From positions 77,759-141,758 of the forward strand of contig JANLFV010000004.1 in the NCBI GenBank assembly GCA_024653345.1: a DNA stretch of 64,000 nucleotides, written 5' to 3'. Of the stretch, positions 54,618-63,485 are shown one piece after another (positions within the stretch are counted from its first letter, which is position 1; the number at the start of each line of letters is the position of its first letter). The translations under genes and the position numbers were made by a program. Source of the DNA: Candidatus Acetothermia bacterium (GTDB taxonomy: Bacteria > Bipolaricaulota > Bipolaricaulia > RBG-16-55-9 > JANLFV01). The notes below the pieces were generated by a model. That model was not told the DNA's origin, did no database searches, and was given only the letters and a program-made list of their open reading frames with translations.

Positions 54618-54977
54618 GGCCAGAGGCTACCCTCCCCAAGCCCGGTTGTAAAGCCCTTCGCCGAGCGCTTGCAAAGGGCCGGCGCTTTGGTAAAATATGG
54701 TCAGCATCGGGTTGGTTCTTATCACCTCCTTAACGGAAGGGCTTGGCCGACCCGGAAACGGTGTAAGTCCTAGCGTGCTGCCAGGGTTTTGCCCGCTACC
54801 CCAGCGGGATCTTTCCCCAGCAGCTCTGGACCGCGGCGCAAGCCGCAGGCCAAGCCCTCCCCACCTCCCTCGGAACTGGCGAGCCTCCTTGGCTCAGCCT
54901 TCCATCCGAGATGGCCGGGGACTTGAAAAGGCGACCGACTTGTGCTACTGTTGTGCCGACGAAGGGAGGTGGAGTAG
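54618..54977 (+). other. Intergenic region with a promoter and possible structured RNA, unassigned
   Basis: 360 bases between divergent genes. TTGCAA (54669-54674) and TAAAAT (54691-54696), 16 nt apart, could start a transcript on the plus strand. The following sequence can fold several hairpins (for example CCCGCTACCCCAGCGGG near 54791 and GCGGCGCAAGCCGC near 54834). A stretch near 54755 (ggaaacggtgtaagtcc) recalls part of a cobalamin riboswitch, but the B12 box is not convincing. No SRP, RNase P or tmRNA signature was found. Confidence 0.35.
54923..54951 (+). promoter_or_regulatory. Promoter of the micro-protein
   Basis: TTGAAA (54923-54928), 17-nt spacer, TACTGT (54946-54951) preceded by TGC. 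The start codon is 26 nt downstream. Confidence 0.5.
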
Positions 54978-55064
54978 GTGTATTGGTGGATTTGGCTCTT
55001 CGGCTTCTGGTTCATCTGGCTCGTGGTGTTGCTGGGCTTTCTCACGGGGACTGGGACCTACTAG
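54978..55064 (+). CDS. Trp-rich membrane micro-protein
   Basis: 28 residues beginning with GTG six bases after gaagggaggtgg. The sequence is a single hydrophobic helix containing five tryptophans (first residues YWWIWLFGFWFIWLV) and a short polar tail. It is probably inserted in the membrane. It precedes the Cys-rich exported protein by 90 nt. Short size means the call rests on the ribosome-binding site, the promoter and the hydrophobic composition. Confidence 0.5.
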   Translation: MYWWIWLFGFWFIWLVVLLGFLTGTGTY

Positions 55065-55153
55065 GCGAGCCCACTTCACCCCCGGCGGTCCTATAGAGCG
55101 GCGAGCCCGAAGCCCGGGCTCGCTAAAGTAGCTTGTTTGGGAGGTGATCCCTT

Positions 55154-55987
55154 GTGAGCTGCAAGAAAGCCCTCGGAGTATTTCTGTCCCTCGTCTTCTT
55201 GTCGTGTCTAGCCTTGGGCCACGAGATTCGAGCGGCCCAGTTGACCGTCAAGGTCAGCACGGACAAGCTGGAATACCAGGCCGGCGAGATCGTGACTATC
55301 ACCGCTCGCGTCCTGCTCGATGACGTGCCCGTCGCGGCAAAGATCGACACGGCCTACATCGACATCACCTACGATTCGGGCTTAGCCTCTAGGAACTACA
55401 TCACCTGGGACTTCTCGCCCCTGGCCCCCGGAGTGTTCGTCGCTCAGGCCCGAGCCGGCGCTTCCGGGACGAGACGAGTCTATGTGGCCGCGAGCACCAC
55501 GGTCCGGGAGGGCTGCTGCTGCCGGACGATCTGCGCCTTCGCTTGGGCTGGCTACACCGTGACGCCAGGTTGCCAGACCTGCTACCAGCCTTGCTTCACC
55601 TGGCCGTGCTGCCAGCCGTGCGTGCCCTGCTGGGCTCCCGACTTCTTCATCAGATACACCGTCACGATCGTCTCCGCAGACCCGCCGGTCTCGTTCTCGC
55701 TCCCTCCCCATGTGACGAGCGCCCTCCTGGAGCGGGCGAATCCCCTCACCTTCCGCGAGGCCCCGCCCCATAGCGTGACGTGGAGCTCCATCCCCGGGTT
55801 CGGCTGGGTCAATGACGCCCTTTCCGAGCTGGGGCTGAGCCTGGACCCAGAGACGGGGAGGATCAGCGGCAACCTGGACTTCAGGCGAGTCCGGAAGGAC
55901 AGATATTACTTCTTCATCGAGGCCCTCAATCCCGCGGGCGAGGTGGTCGCGGGGATCTGGGTCGAGATCGCTTTCGTCGAGGCCTAA
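55154..55987 (+). CDS. Exported protein with Ig-like domains flanking a cysteine-rich segment
   Basis: 277 residues, GTG start after gggaggtg. Signal peptide (1-27). Residues about 29-115 look like a macroglobulin/Ig-type strand domain (KVSTDKLEYQAGEIVTITARV). Residues about 117-165 hold some 14 cysteines in pairs and clusters (EGCCCRTICAF, CQTCYQPCF, PCCQPCVPCW). The C-terminal part (about 200-277) includes LDPETGRISGNLDF, like a putative-Ig (He_PIG) repeat. No family recognised. The cysteines may form disulfides, perhaps through the DsbA-VKOR pair, or bind metal. Confidence 0.75.
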   Translation: MSCKKALGVFLSLVFLSCLALGHEIRAAQLTVKVSTDKLEYQAGEIVTITARVLLDDVPVAAKIDTAYIDITYDSGLASRNYITWDFSPLAPGVFVAQARAGASGTRRVYVAASTTVREGCCCRTICAFAWAGYTVTPGCQTCYQPCFTWPCCQPCVPCWAPDFFIRYTVTIVSADPPVSFSLPPHVTSALLERANPLTFREAPPHSVTWSSIPGFGWVNDALSELGLSLDPETGRISGNLDFRRVRKDRYYFFIEALNPAGEVVAGIWVEIAFVEA

Positions 55988-56006
55988 TGCCCTACTCTTC
56001 AGCCGA

Positions 56007-56046
56007 GCGCCCGACGGCTCGCGCGAGCCGTCGGGCGCCCTTCTTT
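56007..56046. terminator. Rho-independent terminator between convergent genes
   Basis: A perfect 32-nt palindrome (56007-56038, 16-bp arms) followed on the plus strand by ccttcttt. It lies between the stop of the Cys-rich protein and the stop of mscL and can serve the plus strand; the minus side lacks a T-run. Confidence 0.8.
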
Positions 56047-56067
56047 AGCAGTTCCGGTGCAGTCAGC

Positions 56068-56517
56068 CTACAGCTGCGAGGTGCAGTGGGGGCAGCGCTT
56101 GGCCTTGATCGGGATGGTGGAGAAACAGTAGGGGCACTCTTTGGTCGTCGGCTCGGCCGGAGGCGGGGCCTCGGCCCGCCGCTTGAGCCGGTTGATGTAG
56201 CGGACGATCAAGAAGACCGCGAAGGCGATGATCAGGAAGTTGATGATCGTGTTGAGGAAGACACCGTAGTTGACAGAAACGGCCCCGGCGGCCTTGGCAT
56301 CGGCCAGAGAGGCGTAGGGCCCGGGGGGAGTCCCATCCTTCAAGACGAGGAAGAGGTTCGCGAAGTCCACCCTCCCTAAGGCCAGGCCGATCGGGGGCAT
56401 GATCATGTCCGCGACGAGCGAGCCGATGATCGCCCCGAAGGCCACCCCGATGATGATCCCCACGGCCATGTCCACCATGTTCCCCCGCATCACGAACTCC
56501 TTGAACTCCTTGAGCAT
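56068..56517 (-). CDS. mscL: Large-conductance mechanosensitive channel with C-terminal zinc ribbon
   Basis: 149 residues. MLKEFKEFVMRGNMVDMAVGIIIGVAFGAIIGSLVADMIMPPIG is the MscL first helix and pore, and a second membrane segment lies at about 75-100. It opens under membrane tension to release solutes. The C-terminus carries CPYCFSTIPIKAKRCPHC, a four-Cys zinc ribbon that replaces the usual C-terminal helix bundle. The ATG at 56517 follows aggaggga; the open frame continues upstream without support. Confidence 0.95.
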   Translation of the reverse strand: MLKEFKEFVMRGNMVDMAVGIIIGVAFGAIIGSLVADMIMPPIGLALGRVDFANLFLVLKDGTPPGPYASLADAKAAGAVSVNYGVFLNTIINFLIIAFAVFLIVRYINRLKRRAEAPPPAEPTTKECPYCFSTIPIKAKRCPHCTSQL

Positions 56518-56731
56518 CTTCCCTCCTCTCGCTTCCCATTCTTCAGGATGATCACTCCCAGATCTGTGACTGCCATCACATTGGCGTGAAGGGGCGCACT
56601 TGACAAATGCGCCAGCAGTGTAATAGACGTTACATCGGAAGAAGGAGGCTAGGAGGCCCGAGCCAGGCTCCGCCCGTTGCTCAGCTTGAGCAGGGCGTCC
56701 GTTCGGCCTGAAGAAAAGGAGGGTGAGAGGT

Positions 56732-59700
56732 ATGAGGTCTAGCAATTGCACTCTGAGCGTGGCTGTCTCCGGTATCCAAAGGAAGGCGGGCGAGATGAGA
56801 CTCTACACCTTTATCCTAGCTGGCGCGCTGCTAGGGCTGGTCTTCTTCCCACTGGCCGGCCATGCCCAGTGCACGACAACCTTAGATCTTAGGATCACTT
56901 CCGGGCCTTATCTCTTGGTAGACTCCAACAAGCCGGGGATAGAGGGGCCGATGGTGGTGACGGTCTCCGCCGTGATCACGAACACCGGTGCGAGCCCGGC
57001 GAACGATGTCTATGTGCACATCGGCAATGGAGTCACTCCTGGCACCTTCCCGGCGGGGAGCGACGGCAAGAGGCTAGCGATGCTTGATGGCATCGGCGAT
57101 GCCACAAGATACATCGTTGACTTGGCCGCGGGGGAGTCGAAGACGATCTTCTGGCAGCTGACTTATCCGCCGACATTCAATCAGACCTACGGCTTCACCG
57201 TCTGGGCTGACAACGAAGCCGGCTGCTTCGCTACGGATAGCGAGACGGTCATGACGAGAAGCGCGCTCACCGCGAGCGCAAACAAGCTCTTGGGCGTCGT
57301 CAGCGTCGAGCCTGCAAGCGGCATCGTCAACCCCGGGAACATCCTCACCGTGACCTTGGCGGCGTTCAACTTCGGGCAGGTCGGTTCCGGCCCGAACGGC
57401 GAGGAAGACGCCTGGCTCCAGCCGGTGGGGAACCTCGACTTCGACCCCCGCTGCTTCCGGCTCGTCCGGACCGAGGTCTACATCCACAGCATCGAGAATG
57501 TCCCGCCATACGATGGCATGCCTTACATAGATCAGGTCTATTTCCCCGGGATCGGGTCGCGGAACCCGCCGCCGAACTATGGCTTCAACAGCGCTGACTA
57601 TGCCAAATACTACTTCATCGCTCTGAACGGCTGCTCCACAACGATCAAGCCCTATAACGAGGTGGCCTCCGGAAATCAGGAGAAGTATAGCGGCGATTAC
57701 GGCGTCCCCGCCGCAACTGTCCCGCTGCGAAGCGAGGCCGGCGGGCTCAGCTTCAGCAAGTCCGTCGCTCCCTTGACTGCGGAGGCGGGTGATACCCTCA
57801 CCTGGACCATCACCTACGGCAACAACACGGACTACCCGATCGGCGACCCCACCACAGGGAACGGCCTGGTGGTGCTCGATGAGGCCATCCCCGAGCATAC
57901 GACCTATGTGGCTGGGAGCGCAGCCTGCAGCGCAAGCTGCATCATCTTCTGGTCCAGTGATAATGGGGCGAGCTGGACGACCACGGAGCCGCCAGCGGCC
58001 TCTGTCACGAACATCAAGTGGTATATCAATCAGATCATCCCCGCCCATACCGATCCGGCGGGGACGGTGAGCTTCCAATCGACCGTCAATCCTGGGACGC
58101 CGCCGAATACCCAGATCTGCAACAGGGCTTCGGCGATGATCGACGAGGCCGATCCCCTGGTCGCCGATACGGTCTGCGCGAACGCGCCCCCAACTCCCAC
58201 AGAGCTCGAGGCCACGAAGAGGGATGAGCTGTTCACCGATGCTGACGGGGATGGCTTCCCCAGCCCCGGGGACACCCTGCGCTACACGATCGTGATCAGG
58301 AATGCGGGCGCTCAGGCCGCGAACGATGTGGCCTATCAGGACATCCTCGACGCCAATCTCAGCTTGGTCTTGGGGAGCGTGACGACCACCCAGGGGACGG
58401 TCACAGAAGGGAACAACCCCGGGGACAAGAATGTAGCGGTAGAGGTCGGAAACATCCCCGTCGGGGGCTCGGTGACCATAACTTTCAGGGCAACGATCAA
58501 GAGCCCCCTGCCGGAATGGGTCACCGAGATTGTGAACCAAGGACTGGTCGAAGGGAGCAACTTCCCCACTGCATGGACTGATGACCCCGACACGCCCACA
58601 GAGGATGATCCGACGATCACGCCGATCACCGCTGCCCCCTATGTGGAGGCCTATAAGGAAGATAGCCTGGTGCTGGACGCGGACGGGAACGGCGTTCCCA
58701 GCCCGGGGGACACCATTCAGTATACCATCACGATCATCAACAGCGGCAACCGGGATGGCACGGCCACGCTGCTCATCGATCCCCTCGATGCCAACACAAC
58801 ATTGGTGGTGGGCTCGGTCACGACCACCCAAGGGGCAGTGACCAAGGGGAACAATCCGGGAGACACGATCGTGGAGGTCCTCCTCGGCACCCTGCCGGGG
58901 GGCGGCTGGACGGCCACCGTCACCTTCAAGGTGACGATCAACGACCCCTTGCCGCCCGATGTGGAGCGGATCTCCGATCAGGGCCTAGTCCTCGGCTCGA
59001 ACTTCCCCGCGGAGCCGACCGATGATCCCGATACGCCAGGGGATGACGATCCTACGGATACCACTGTCACGGCCTCTCCACAGATCGAGGCCTACAAGCG
59101 GGCCAGCCTCCTCGTCGACGCCGATGGCAATGGCTTCCCCAGCCCTGGGGACACGCTCTCATACGCCATCACAATCCTCAACGACGGCAATCGGGACGCC
59201 ACGGGGGTGACCTTCGCCGATACGCCCGATCCCAACACCACCTTGGTCGCGGGGAGCGTGATCACCAGCCAAGGGTTGGTCATCAAAGGGAACGGCCCTG
59301 GAGATACGACCGTGTTGGTGGACATCGGCACGATCCCCGGGGGCGGCGGGACCGTCCAGATCAGCTTCCAGGTCACGATCAACGCCGATGGCTTCAGCCA
59401 GGTCGAGAACCAGGGGCAGGTCTTGGGGTTCAACTTCCCCGCCGAGCCGACCGACGACCCAGAGACCGCGGCTGATGACGATCCGACCGTCACGCCTGTC
59501 ATCTCTGAACCCCTGATCCGGTCATACAAGACCGACATCCTCGTCGACGATGCGGACTCAAACGGGGTTCCCAGCCCCGGCGATACTTTGATGTATGCGG
59601 TGACCATCGCCAACAACGGAAATGCCACCGCTACCGGGGTAACCTTCACCGATACTCCCGATCCCAAAACGACCTTAGTCGTCGGCAGTGTTATCACCAG

Positions 59701-61189
59701 TCAGGGCACGGTCATCTCCGGCAACAGTGCCGGCGATACTATGGTGAGAGTGGATGTCGGGAGCATTGCCCCCGGAGGGAGTGCAAACATCAGCTTCAAG
59801 GTGGTAATAGACAGGGATGGGTTCACGACGGTCTCCAATCAGGGGCTGGTGACCGGGACGAACTTCCCTTCAGATCCGACCGACGACCCGGATACAGCCG
59901 CACCCGACGATCCGACCGAGACAAAGGTTGGGCCCACACCGCCTTCCCCGCCCCCGATCGGGGGCGATCCCCCGATCTACAAGGACATCGTGGCCTTCCC
60001 GACACCGGAGCTCCGCTGGAGCGGCGGGCCCTACCGCGACTTCAACGGGAACGGCGATCCCCGCGACTGCCTCCTCCGCTACAAGAACATCGAGACCGGC
60101 AGCGTCGTGAACACCGGCTTGGTCGTCTCCTGCGCCGCGGGGGACATCGACATCTACGAGGACCTGATCGCCTTCGTCGGCCAGGACGGGAGGATCCGCT
60201 ACTACAACATCACCACCCGCGGATGGGAGGAGACCGGGGCCAGGGGCTCCCAGCCCTCGATCTTCGGGAAGATCATCGCCTTCTCCACTACAGACGGCCG
60301 GATCGCCTACTTCGACCTGGATCGGAGGAGGTTGACCGAGCTCGGTCTCCCAGGGAGCGACCCGGCCATCCACGGCCAGTTCATCGCCTTCACCAGCGGC
60401 ACGACCATCCACTACTATGACCTGCAAAGCGGCGCGGTCACCGACACCGGGGCCGTGGGGCGCCAGCCCAGCATCTATGCCAACAGGATTGCGTTCGCTA
60501 CGGACGAGAGCGCCCTCAACACGGACTTGAACGGGGACGGGGATACCGACGACTCGGTGATCCGCTACTACGACCTCGCGGAGAAGAGGATCATCAACAC
60601 CGGCGCGGTCGGGCGCTCGCCCGCGACCTCCGGGAGATACATCGCCTTCGAGACCGACGAGCGGGCACTCGGCACGGACCTGAACGGCGATGGCGATGCT
60701 AAGGACACGGTAATCCGCTACTACGACCTCGAGCTGGGCCAGGTCTTCACCACCGGCCGGCTCGGGCTGGAGCCGGACATCTACGAGGGCGTGATCTCGT
60801 TCTGGGTCTTCGAGCCGCTCGCCCGGCTGGACCTGAACGGGGACGGGGACCGGAGCGACCCGGTCGTCGAGGTCTACCGGATCGAGCCGGAGGAGCAGGT
60901 CGAGCCACTAGTGGTCCGCGCGATCCTGGGGTATCCCAACCCAGCGCGCGGTGCGGTCCGCTTCGCAGCCCAGGGCGCGGGGATCAGGGAGATCCGGGTC
61001 GAGGTCTTCAACCTCGCGGGAAGGCGGATCTACGATAGCGGCCCGGTCCGCGGGAATGAGCTGGTCTGGCGGCTCCTCGACCAGACAGGCCGACCGGTCG
61101 CGAACGGGGTCTACCTCTACATCGTCACGGTCCAGGGCGCGACGGAGGCGCAGCGGAGCGAGGTCCGAAAGCTGGTGGTCCTGAAGTAG
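56732..61189 (+). CDS. Very large exported protein: DUF11 repeats, beta-propeller-like region, FlgD/T9SS-like C-terminal domain
   Basis: 1,485 residues from the ATG at 56732 (after aaggaggg); a second candidate start at 56795 begins right at the signal peptide. Four DUF11 repeats of about 144 residues begin near bases 58204, 58639, 59080 and 59512. Each has a DADGDG/NG...PSPGDTLxYTI start and ends in NFPxxPTDDPDT. A propeller-like part (about 59970-60900) follows, with blades such as IRYYDL and three Ca-binding DLNGDGD loops. The end (YPNPARGAVRF...GVYLYIVTV...RKLVVLK) resembles FlgD-type or type IX sorting tails. It is a likely surface or secreted structural protein. Confidence 0.88.
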   Translation: MRSSNCTLSVAVSGIQRKAGEMRLYTFILAGALLGLVFFPLAGHAQCTTTLDLRITSGPYLLVDSNKPGIEGPMVVTVSAVITNTGASPANDVYVHIGNGVTPGTFPAGSDGKRLAMLDGIGDATRYIVDLAAGESKTIFWQLTYPPTFNQTYGFTVWADNEAGCFATDSETVMTRSALTASANKLLGVVSVEPASGIVNPGNILTVTLAAFNFGQVGSGPNGEEDAWLQPVGNLDFDPRCFRLVRTEVYIHSIENVPPYDGMPYIDQVYFPGIGSRNPPPNYGFNSADYAKYYFIALNGCSTTIKPYNEVASGNQEKYSGDYGVPAATVPLRSEAGGLSFSKSVAPLTAEAGDTLTWTITYGNNTDYPIGDPTTGNGLVVLDEAIPEHTTYVAGSAACSASCIIFWSSDNGASWTTTEPPAASVTNIKWYINQIIPAHTDPAGTVSFQSTVNPGTPPNTQICNRASAMIDEADPLVADTVCANAPPTPTELEATKRDELFTDADGDGFPSPGDTLRYTIVIRNAGAQAANDVAYQDILDANLSLVLGSVTTTQGTVTEGNNPGDKNVAVEVGNIPVGGSVTITFRATIKSPLPEWVTEIVNQGLVEGSNFPTAWTDDPDTPTEDDPTITPITAAPYVEAYKEDSLVLDADGNGVPSPGDTIQYTITIINSGNRDGTATLLIDPLDANTTLVVGSVTTTQGAVTKGNNPGDTIVEVLLGTLPGGGWTATVTFKVTINDPLPPDVERISDQGLVLGSNFPAEPTDDPDTPGDDDPTDTTVTASPQIEAYKRASLLVDADGNGFPSPGDTLSYAITILNDGNRDATGVTFADTPDPNTTLVAGSVITSQGLVIKGNGPGDTTVLVDIGTIPGGGGTVQISFQVTINADGFSQVENQGQVLGFNFPAEPTDDPETAADDDPTVTPVISEPLIRSYKTDILVDDADSNGVPSPGDTLMYAVTIANNGNATATGVTFTDTPDPKTTLVVGSVITSQGTVISGNSAGDTMVRVDVGSIAPGGSANISFKVVIDRDGFTTVSNQGLVTGTNFPSDPTDDPDTAAPDDPTETKVGPTPPSPPPIGGDPPIYKDIVAFPTPELRWSGGPYRDFNGNGDPRDCLLRYKNIETGSVVNTGLVVSCAAGDIDIYEDLIAFVGQDGRIRYYNITTRGWEETGARGSQPSIFGKIIAFSTTDGRIAYFDLDRRRLTELGLPGSDPAIHGQFIAFTSGTTIHYYDLQSGAVTDTGAVGRQPSIYANRIAFATDESALNTDLNGDGDTDDSVIRYYDLAEKRIINTGAVGRSPATSGRYIAFETDERALGTDLNGDGDAKDTVIRYYDLELGQVFTTGRLGLEPDIYEGVISFWVFEPLARLDLNGDGDRSDPVVEVYRIEPEEQVEPLVVRAILGYPNPARGAVRFAAQGAGIREIRVEVFNLAGRRIYDSGPVRGNELVWRLLDQTGRPVANGVYLYIVTVQGATEAQRSEVRKLVVLK

Positions 61190-61203
61190 GTAGCTTGCGC
61201 GGG

Positions 61204-61677
61204 ATGCCCGGGAGACTCCTCGCGCTCGCCTTAGCGATCAGCCTGGCCGGCGCGGGAAGCGGCGCCGCTACGGACGCTCAGCCGAGCTATGGCCTCGCGG
61301 TCGAGTGGCTCGTCCATGCCCAGACCTACAGCTTCTTCGGCCTTTCTGCCAGGGCGGAGCTGGAAAGAGGCCGCGTCGGCGCTCGCCTCGAGCTCGGCCT
61401 GGCCTCGAACCCCGGGGGCGACGACCTCGTGCTCTCGGCCGCGGCCTCGGCCATCCTCTATCTCGGCTCAGGGCCGGAGAGGCCGTATTTCGGGCTGGGG
61501 CTGGGCTGGGCCCGCTGGGAGGACCTGGTCGGCTGGGATCGGGGCGTCTGGGAGCAGAGCTACAGCAAGCTCCTCGCGGGGAGCAAGTTATCCCTTGGCC
61601 TGCCGCTGTTCTGGGAGGTGGCGCTGACCGTCGGCTCGTGGTTCAACCCCGTCCTCACGGTGGGGCTCCGGCTCTAG
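61204..61677 (+). CDS. Small exported beta-barrel-like protein
   Basis: 157 residues. Signal peptide (1-22), then alternating strands with glycine and aromatics (YGLAVEWLVHAQTYSFFGLSARAELE, PYFGLGLGWARW, VALTVGSWFNPVLTVGLRL). The pattern and size suggest an eight-strand outer-membrane barrel. It starts 14 nt after the large DUF11 protein and is probably in the same operon. An in-frame TTG nine bases upstream is an alternative start. Confidence 0.65.
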   Translation: MPGRLLALALAISLAGAGSGAATDAQPSYGLAVEWLVHAQTYSFFGLSARAELERGRVGARLELGLASNPGGDDLVLSAAASAILYLGSGPERPYFGLGLGWARWEDLVGWDRGVWEQSYSKLLAGSKLSLGLPLFWEVALTVGSWFNPVLTVGLRL

Positions 61678-61781
61678 CCGGCCCAGGCCCGGGGCTCGCG
61701 GGGGCGGCTGACCCCGGAAGAGGCCGCGGCTTTCCAGCCCGCTCGGGCTGAAGGTCATCCGCCCGCCATCGCCGCCGCACT

Positions 61782-63377
61782 ATGCTCGAACTGGACCTGA
61801 AAGGGGGCTGCGTTGCAGGGAGCTGCCTTCTGGATTGCGACAGCAGTTGCTATCGGCCTTCTGCTGCTCATACAGCTGATATCGCCCCAGAGGCACTTTA
61901 CTCACTTAGCCATACGCTCTATGCAGGCGAAGACTATCCCACACTGACCGCGACGATTCAGGCAGCTAAGCCTGGGGATACAATAATCCTGATGCCAGGT
62001 GTCTACAAGGAGAATGTCGTGATCGAGAAGCCGGTGAGGATCATCTCGTGGGGTAAGGTAATGGCTGCTATCGCAAGGCCCCTACCTCCTGAAGTGAAGA
62101 TCATCATCCGCCCTCAGGACGCTGCGAGGCCGGCGATCAAGGTCCTCGCGAACAATGTCCGGCTGAGCGGGCTGGTCATCGAGGGCGGGAGCGCGGGGAT
62201 CGAGCTTGCGGGCGTGACGGGCGCTAAGCTCATCGAGAACGAGGTTCGCGGGGGCGAGGCCGGGATCACCTTGCGTGGCGCGCGGGGGAACCTGCTGAAG
62301 GGGAACCGGATCAGCGCGAGCAGCGCCGGGATCGAGCTTCTCGGCGGCTCGGGGAACAAGCTGAGCGAGAACTCGATCGCGGGCAGCGAGCTCGGCCTCC
62401 GCCTCGATAACGCTGAGGCGAACGAGCTTGCGGCCAACAAGGTCGGCCGGGCCAGGACCGGGGTCCTCCTCCGCGGCTCCCGCGGGAATAGGCTGGTGGG
62501 GAACGCGATCTCGGAGGGCCAGTCCGGGCTGGTCCTCGACCGCTCCGGGGGGAACATCCTCAAGGAGAACCGCCTGATCGGGAGCCCTCGCCCGCTCGAG
62601 CTCCTGGGGGAGGCGGTCGAGGACTGGCTCCAGGAGATCGATACCACCAACAAGGTCGACGGCCGGCCGATCTACTACCTCGTGGGGAAGGAGGGGCTCG
62701 AGCTCACCCCCGCCCAGAACCCCGGCTATGTCGCCTTGGTCCGCTGCAGGAGCATCACCGTCAGCGGGATCAGCATTGGAGGCGGCCAGACCGGGCTCTT
62801 GCTCATCGAGACCGATGGGATAGTCCTGCGGAATAACCGGCTCTCCGGGGCCGCAGTCGGCCTCAAGCTCTGGCGGACCAAGAACAGCCTCCTCGAGGGG
62901 AACACCATCGCAGGCGGCGAGGTGGGAATCCAGCTCCGCGACTCAACAGGCGAGATCCTCTCCCGCAACACCGTGACCGGGAGCGAGCTGGGGATCCTCG
63001 TCGAGGGCGGGGGCGGCCACCTCCTGGAGGGGAACGAGGTCTCCGGTGCGCGGCGGGGGCTCAGCCTTCTCGGCTCGAACGGGAATCGGCTCGAGGGGAA
63101 CGCCGTCCGCGGGAGCAAGGAGTATGGCCTCCTCCTCGAGGGGTCGAGCGGGAACACTATTGAAGGGAACGAGCTGCTTGGGAACTGGGTGGGGATCTTC
63201 CTCCAGAGTGCCCAGGCCAACTCGATCGTCGAGAACCGGGCCGGCGAGGGCCAGTATGGGCTCTACCTCGCGAGCTCCTCGGGGAACGAGATCGCGAGGA
63301 ATGACTTTAGTGGGAACGGGCGGGCCGGGCTCGGCGGCTCACTCGAGGGGAATAAGGTCGGGGAGAATAGGACCTAA
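61782..63377 (+). CDS. NosD-like parallel beta-helix protein, apparently frameshifted near its N-terminus
   Basis: The open frame codes 531 residues. From about residue 46 it reads like a periplasmic right-handed beta-helix: TLYAGEDYPTLTATIQAAKPGDTI, then some 20 repeats of the type G-N-x-L-x-x-N-x-I/V (GNLLKGNRIS, GNKLSENSI, GNRLEGNAV, GNTIEGNEL). The first 35 residues in this frame (Cys-rich) do not look like a signal peptide. In another frame, a TTG at 61813 with ribosome-binding site aaggggg opens a good signal peptide (see next entry), so a one-base shift near 61885-61900 would restore a normal exported protein. It probably binds or cleaves a surface polysaccharide or is structural. Confidence 0.75.
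   Translation: MLELDLKGGCVAGSCLLDCDSSCYRPSAAHTADIAPEALYSLSHTLYAGEDYPTLTATIQAAKPGDTIILMPGVYKENVVIEKPVRIISWGKVMAAIARPLPPEVKIIIRPQDAARPAIKVLANNVRLSGLVIEGGSAGIELAGVTGAKLIENEVRGGEAGITLRGARGNLLKGNRISASSAGIELLGGSGNKLSENSIAGSELGLRLDNAEANELAANKVGRARTGVLLRGSRGNRLVGNAISEGQSGLVLDRSGGNILKENRLIGSPRPLELLGEAVEDWLQEIDTTNKVDGRPIYYLVGKEGLELTPAQNPGYVALVRCRSITVSGISIGGGQTGLLLIETDGIVLRNNRLSGAAVGLKLWRTKNSLLEGNTIAGGEVGIQLRDSTGEILSRNTVTGSELGILVEGGGGHLLEGNEVSGARRGLSLLGSNGNRLEGNAVRGSKEYGLLLEGSSGNTIEGNELLGNWVGIFLQSAQANSIVENRAGEGQYGLYLASSSGNEIARNDFSGNGRAGLGGSLEGNKVGENRT
61813..61947 (+). other. Out-of-frame signal peptide for the NosD-like protein
   Basis: From TTG at 61813 this frame reads MQGAAFWIATAVAIGLLLLI (a typical signal or membrane segment) and then LISPQ before drifting into a stop at 61945. 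The change of frame needed to join the beta-helix protein is minus one base, near the cccc at 61885-61888. This could be a real mutation, an assembly error or recoding. Confidence 0.5.
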
Positions 63378-63447
63378 GCCCTGACGCTGTTGAATTGCTA
63401 GGCCATGGCCCTAAGGCGACAGGCGATGGGAGTCGAGACCTCCCTCC

Positions 63448-63476
63448 TTGATGAACCTCTGAAGTTCATGTAAAAT
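63448..63476 (+). promoter_or_regulatory. Methyltransferase promoter with an inverted repeat in its spacer
   Basis: TTGATG (63448-63453), 17-nt spacer, TAAAAT (63471-63476). ATGAAC-N7-GTTCAT (63451-63469) occupies the spacer and could be an operator. The ATG is 9 nt after the -10 with no ribosome-binding site, so the message would be leaderless. Confidence 0.6.
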
Positions 63477-63485
63477 GTTTTTGCG

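Noticed and set aside
54750-54860. Cobalamin riboswitch
   Set aside because: A short segment resembles the core, but the B12 box and P1 pairing are not convincing and no B12-related gene follows.
56518-56751. N-terminal extension of MscL
   Set aside because: MscL always begins with the MxxEFKxFxxRGN helix, found here at 56517 with its own ribosome-binding site.
57074-58831. 585-codon open frame antisense to the DUF11 protein
   Set aside because: It mirrors the repeats of the sense gene, has no start signal and no family. Long antisense frames are expected in G+C-rich genes.
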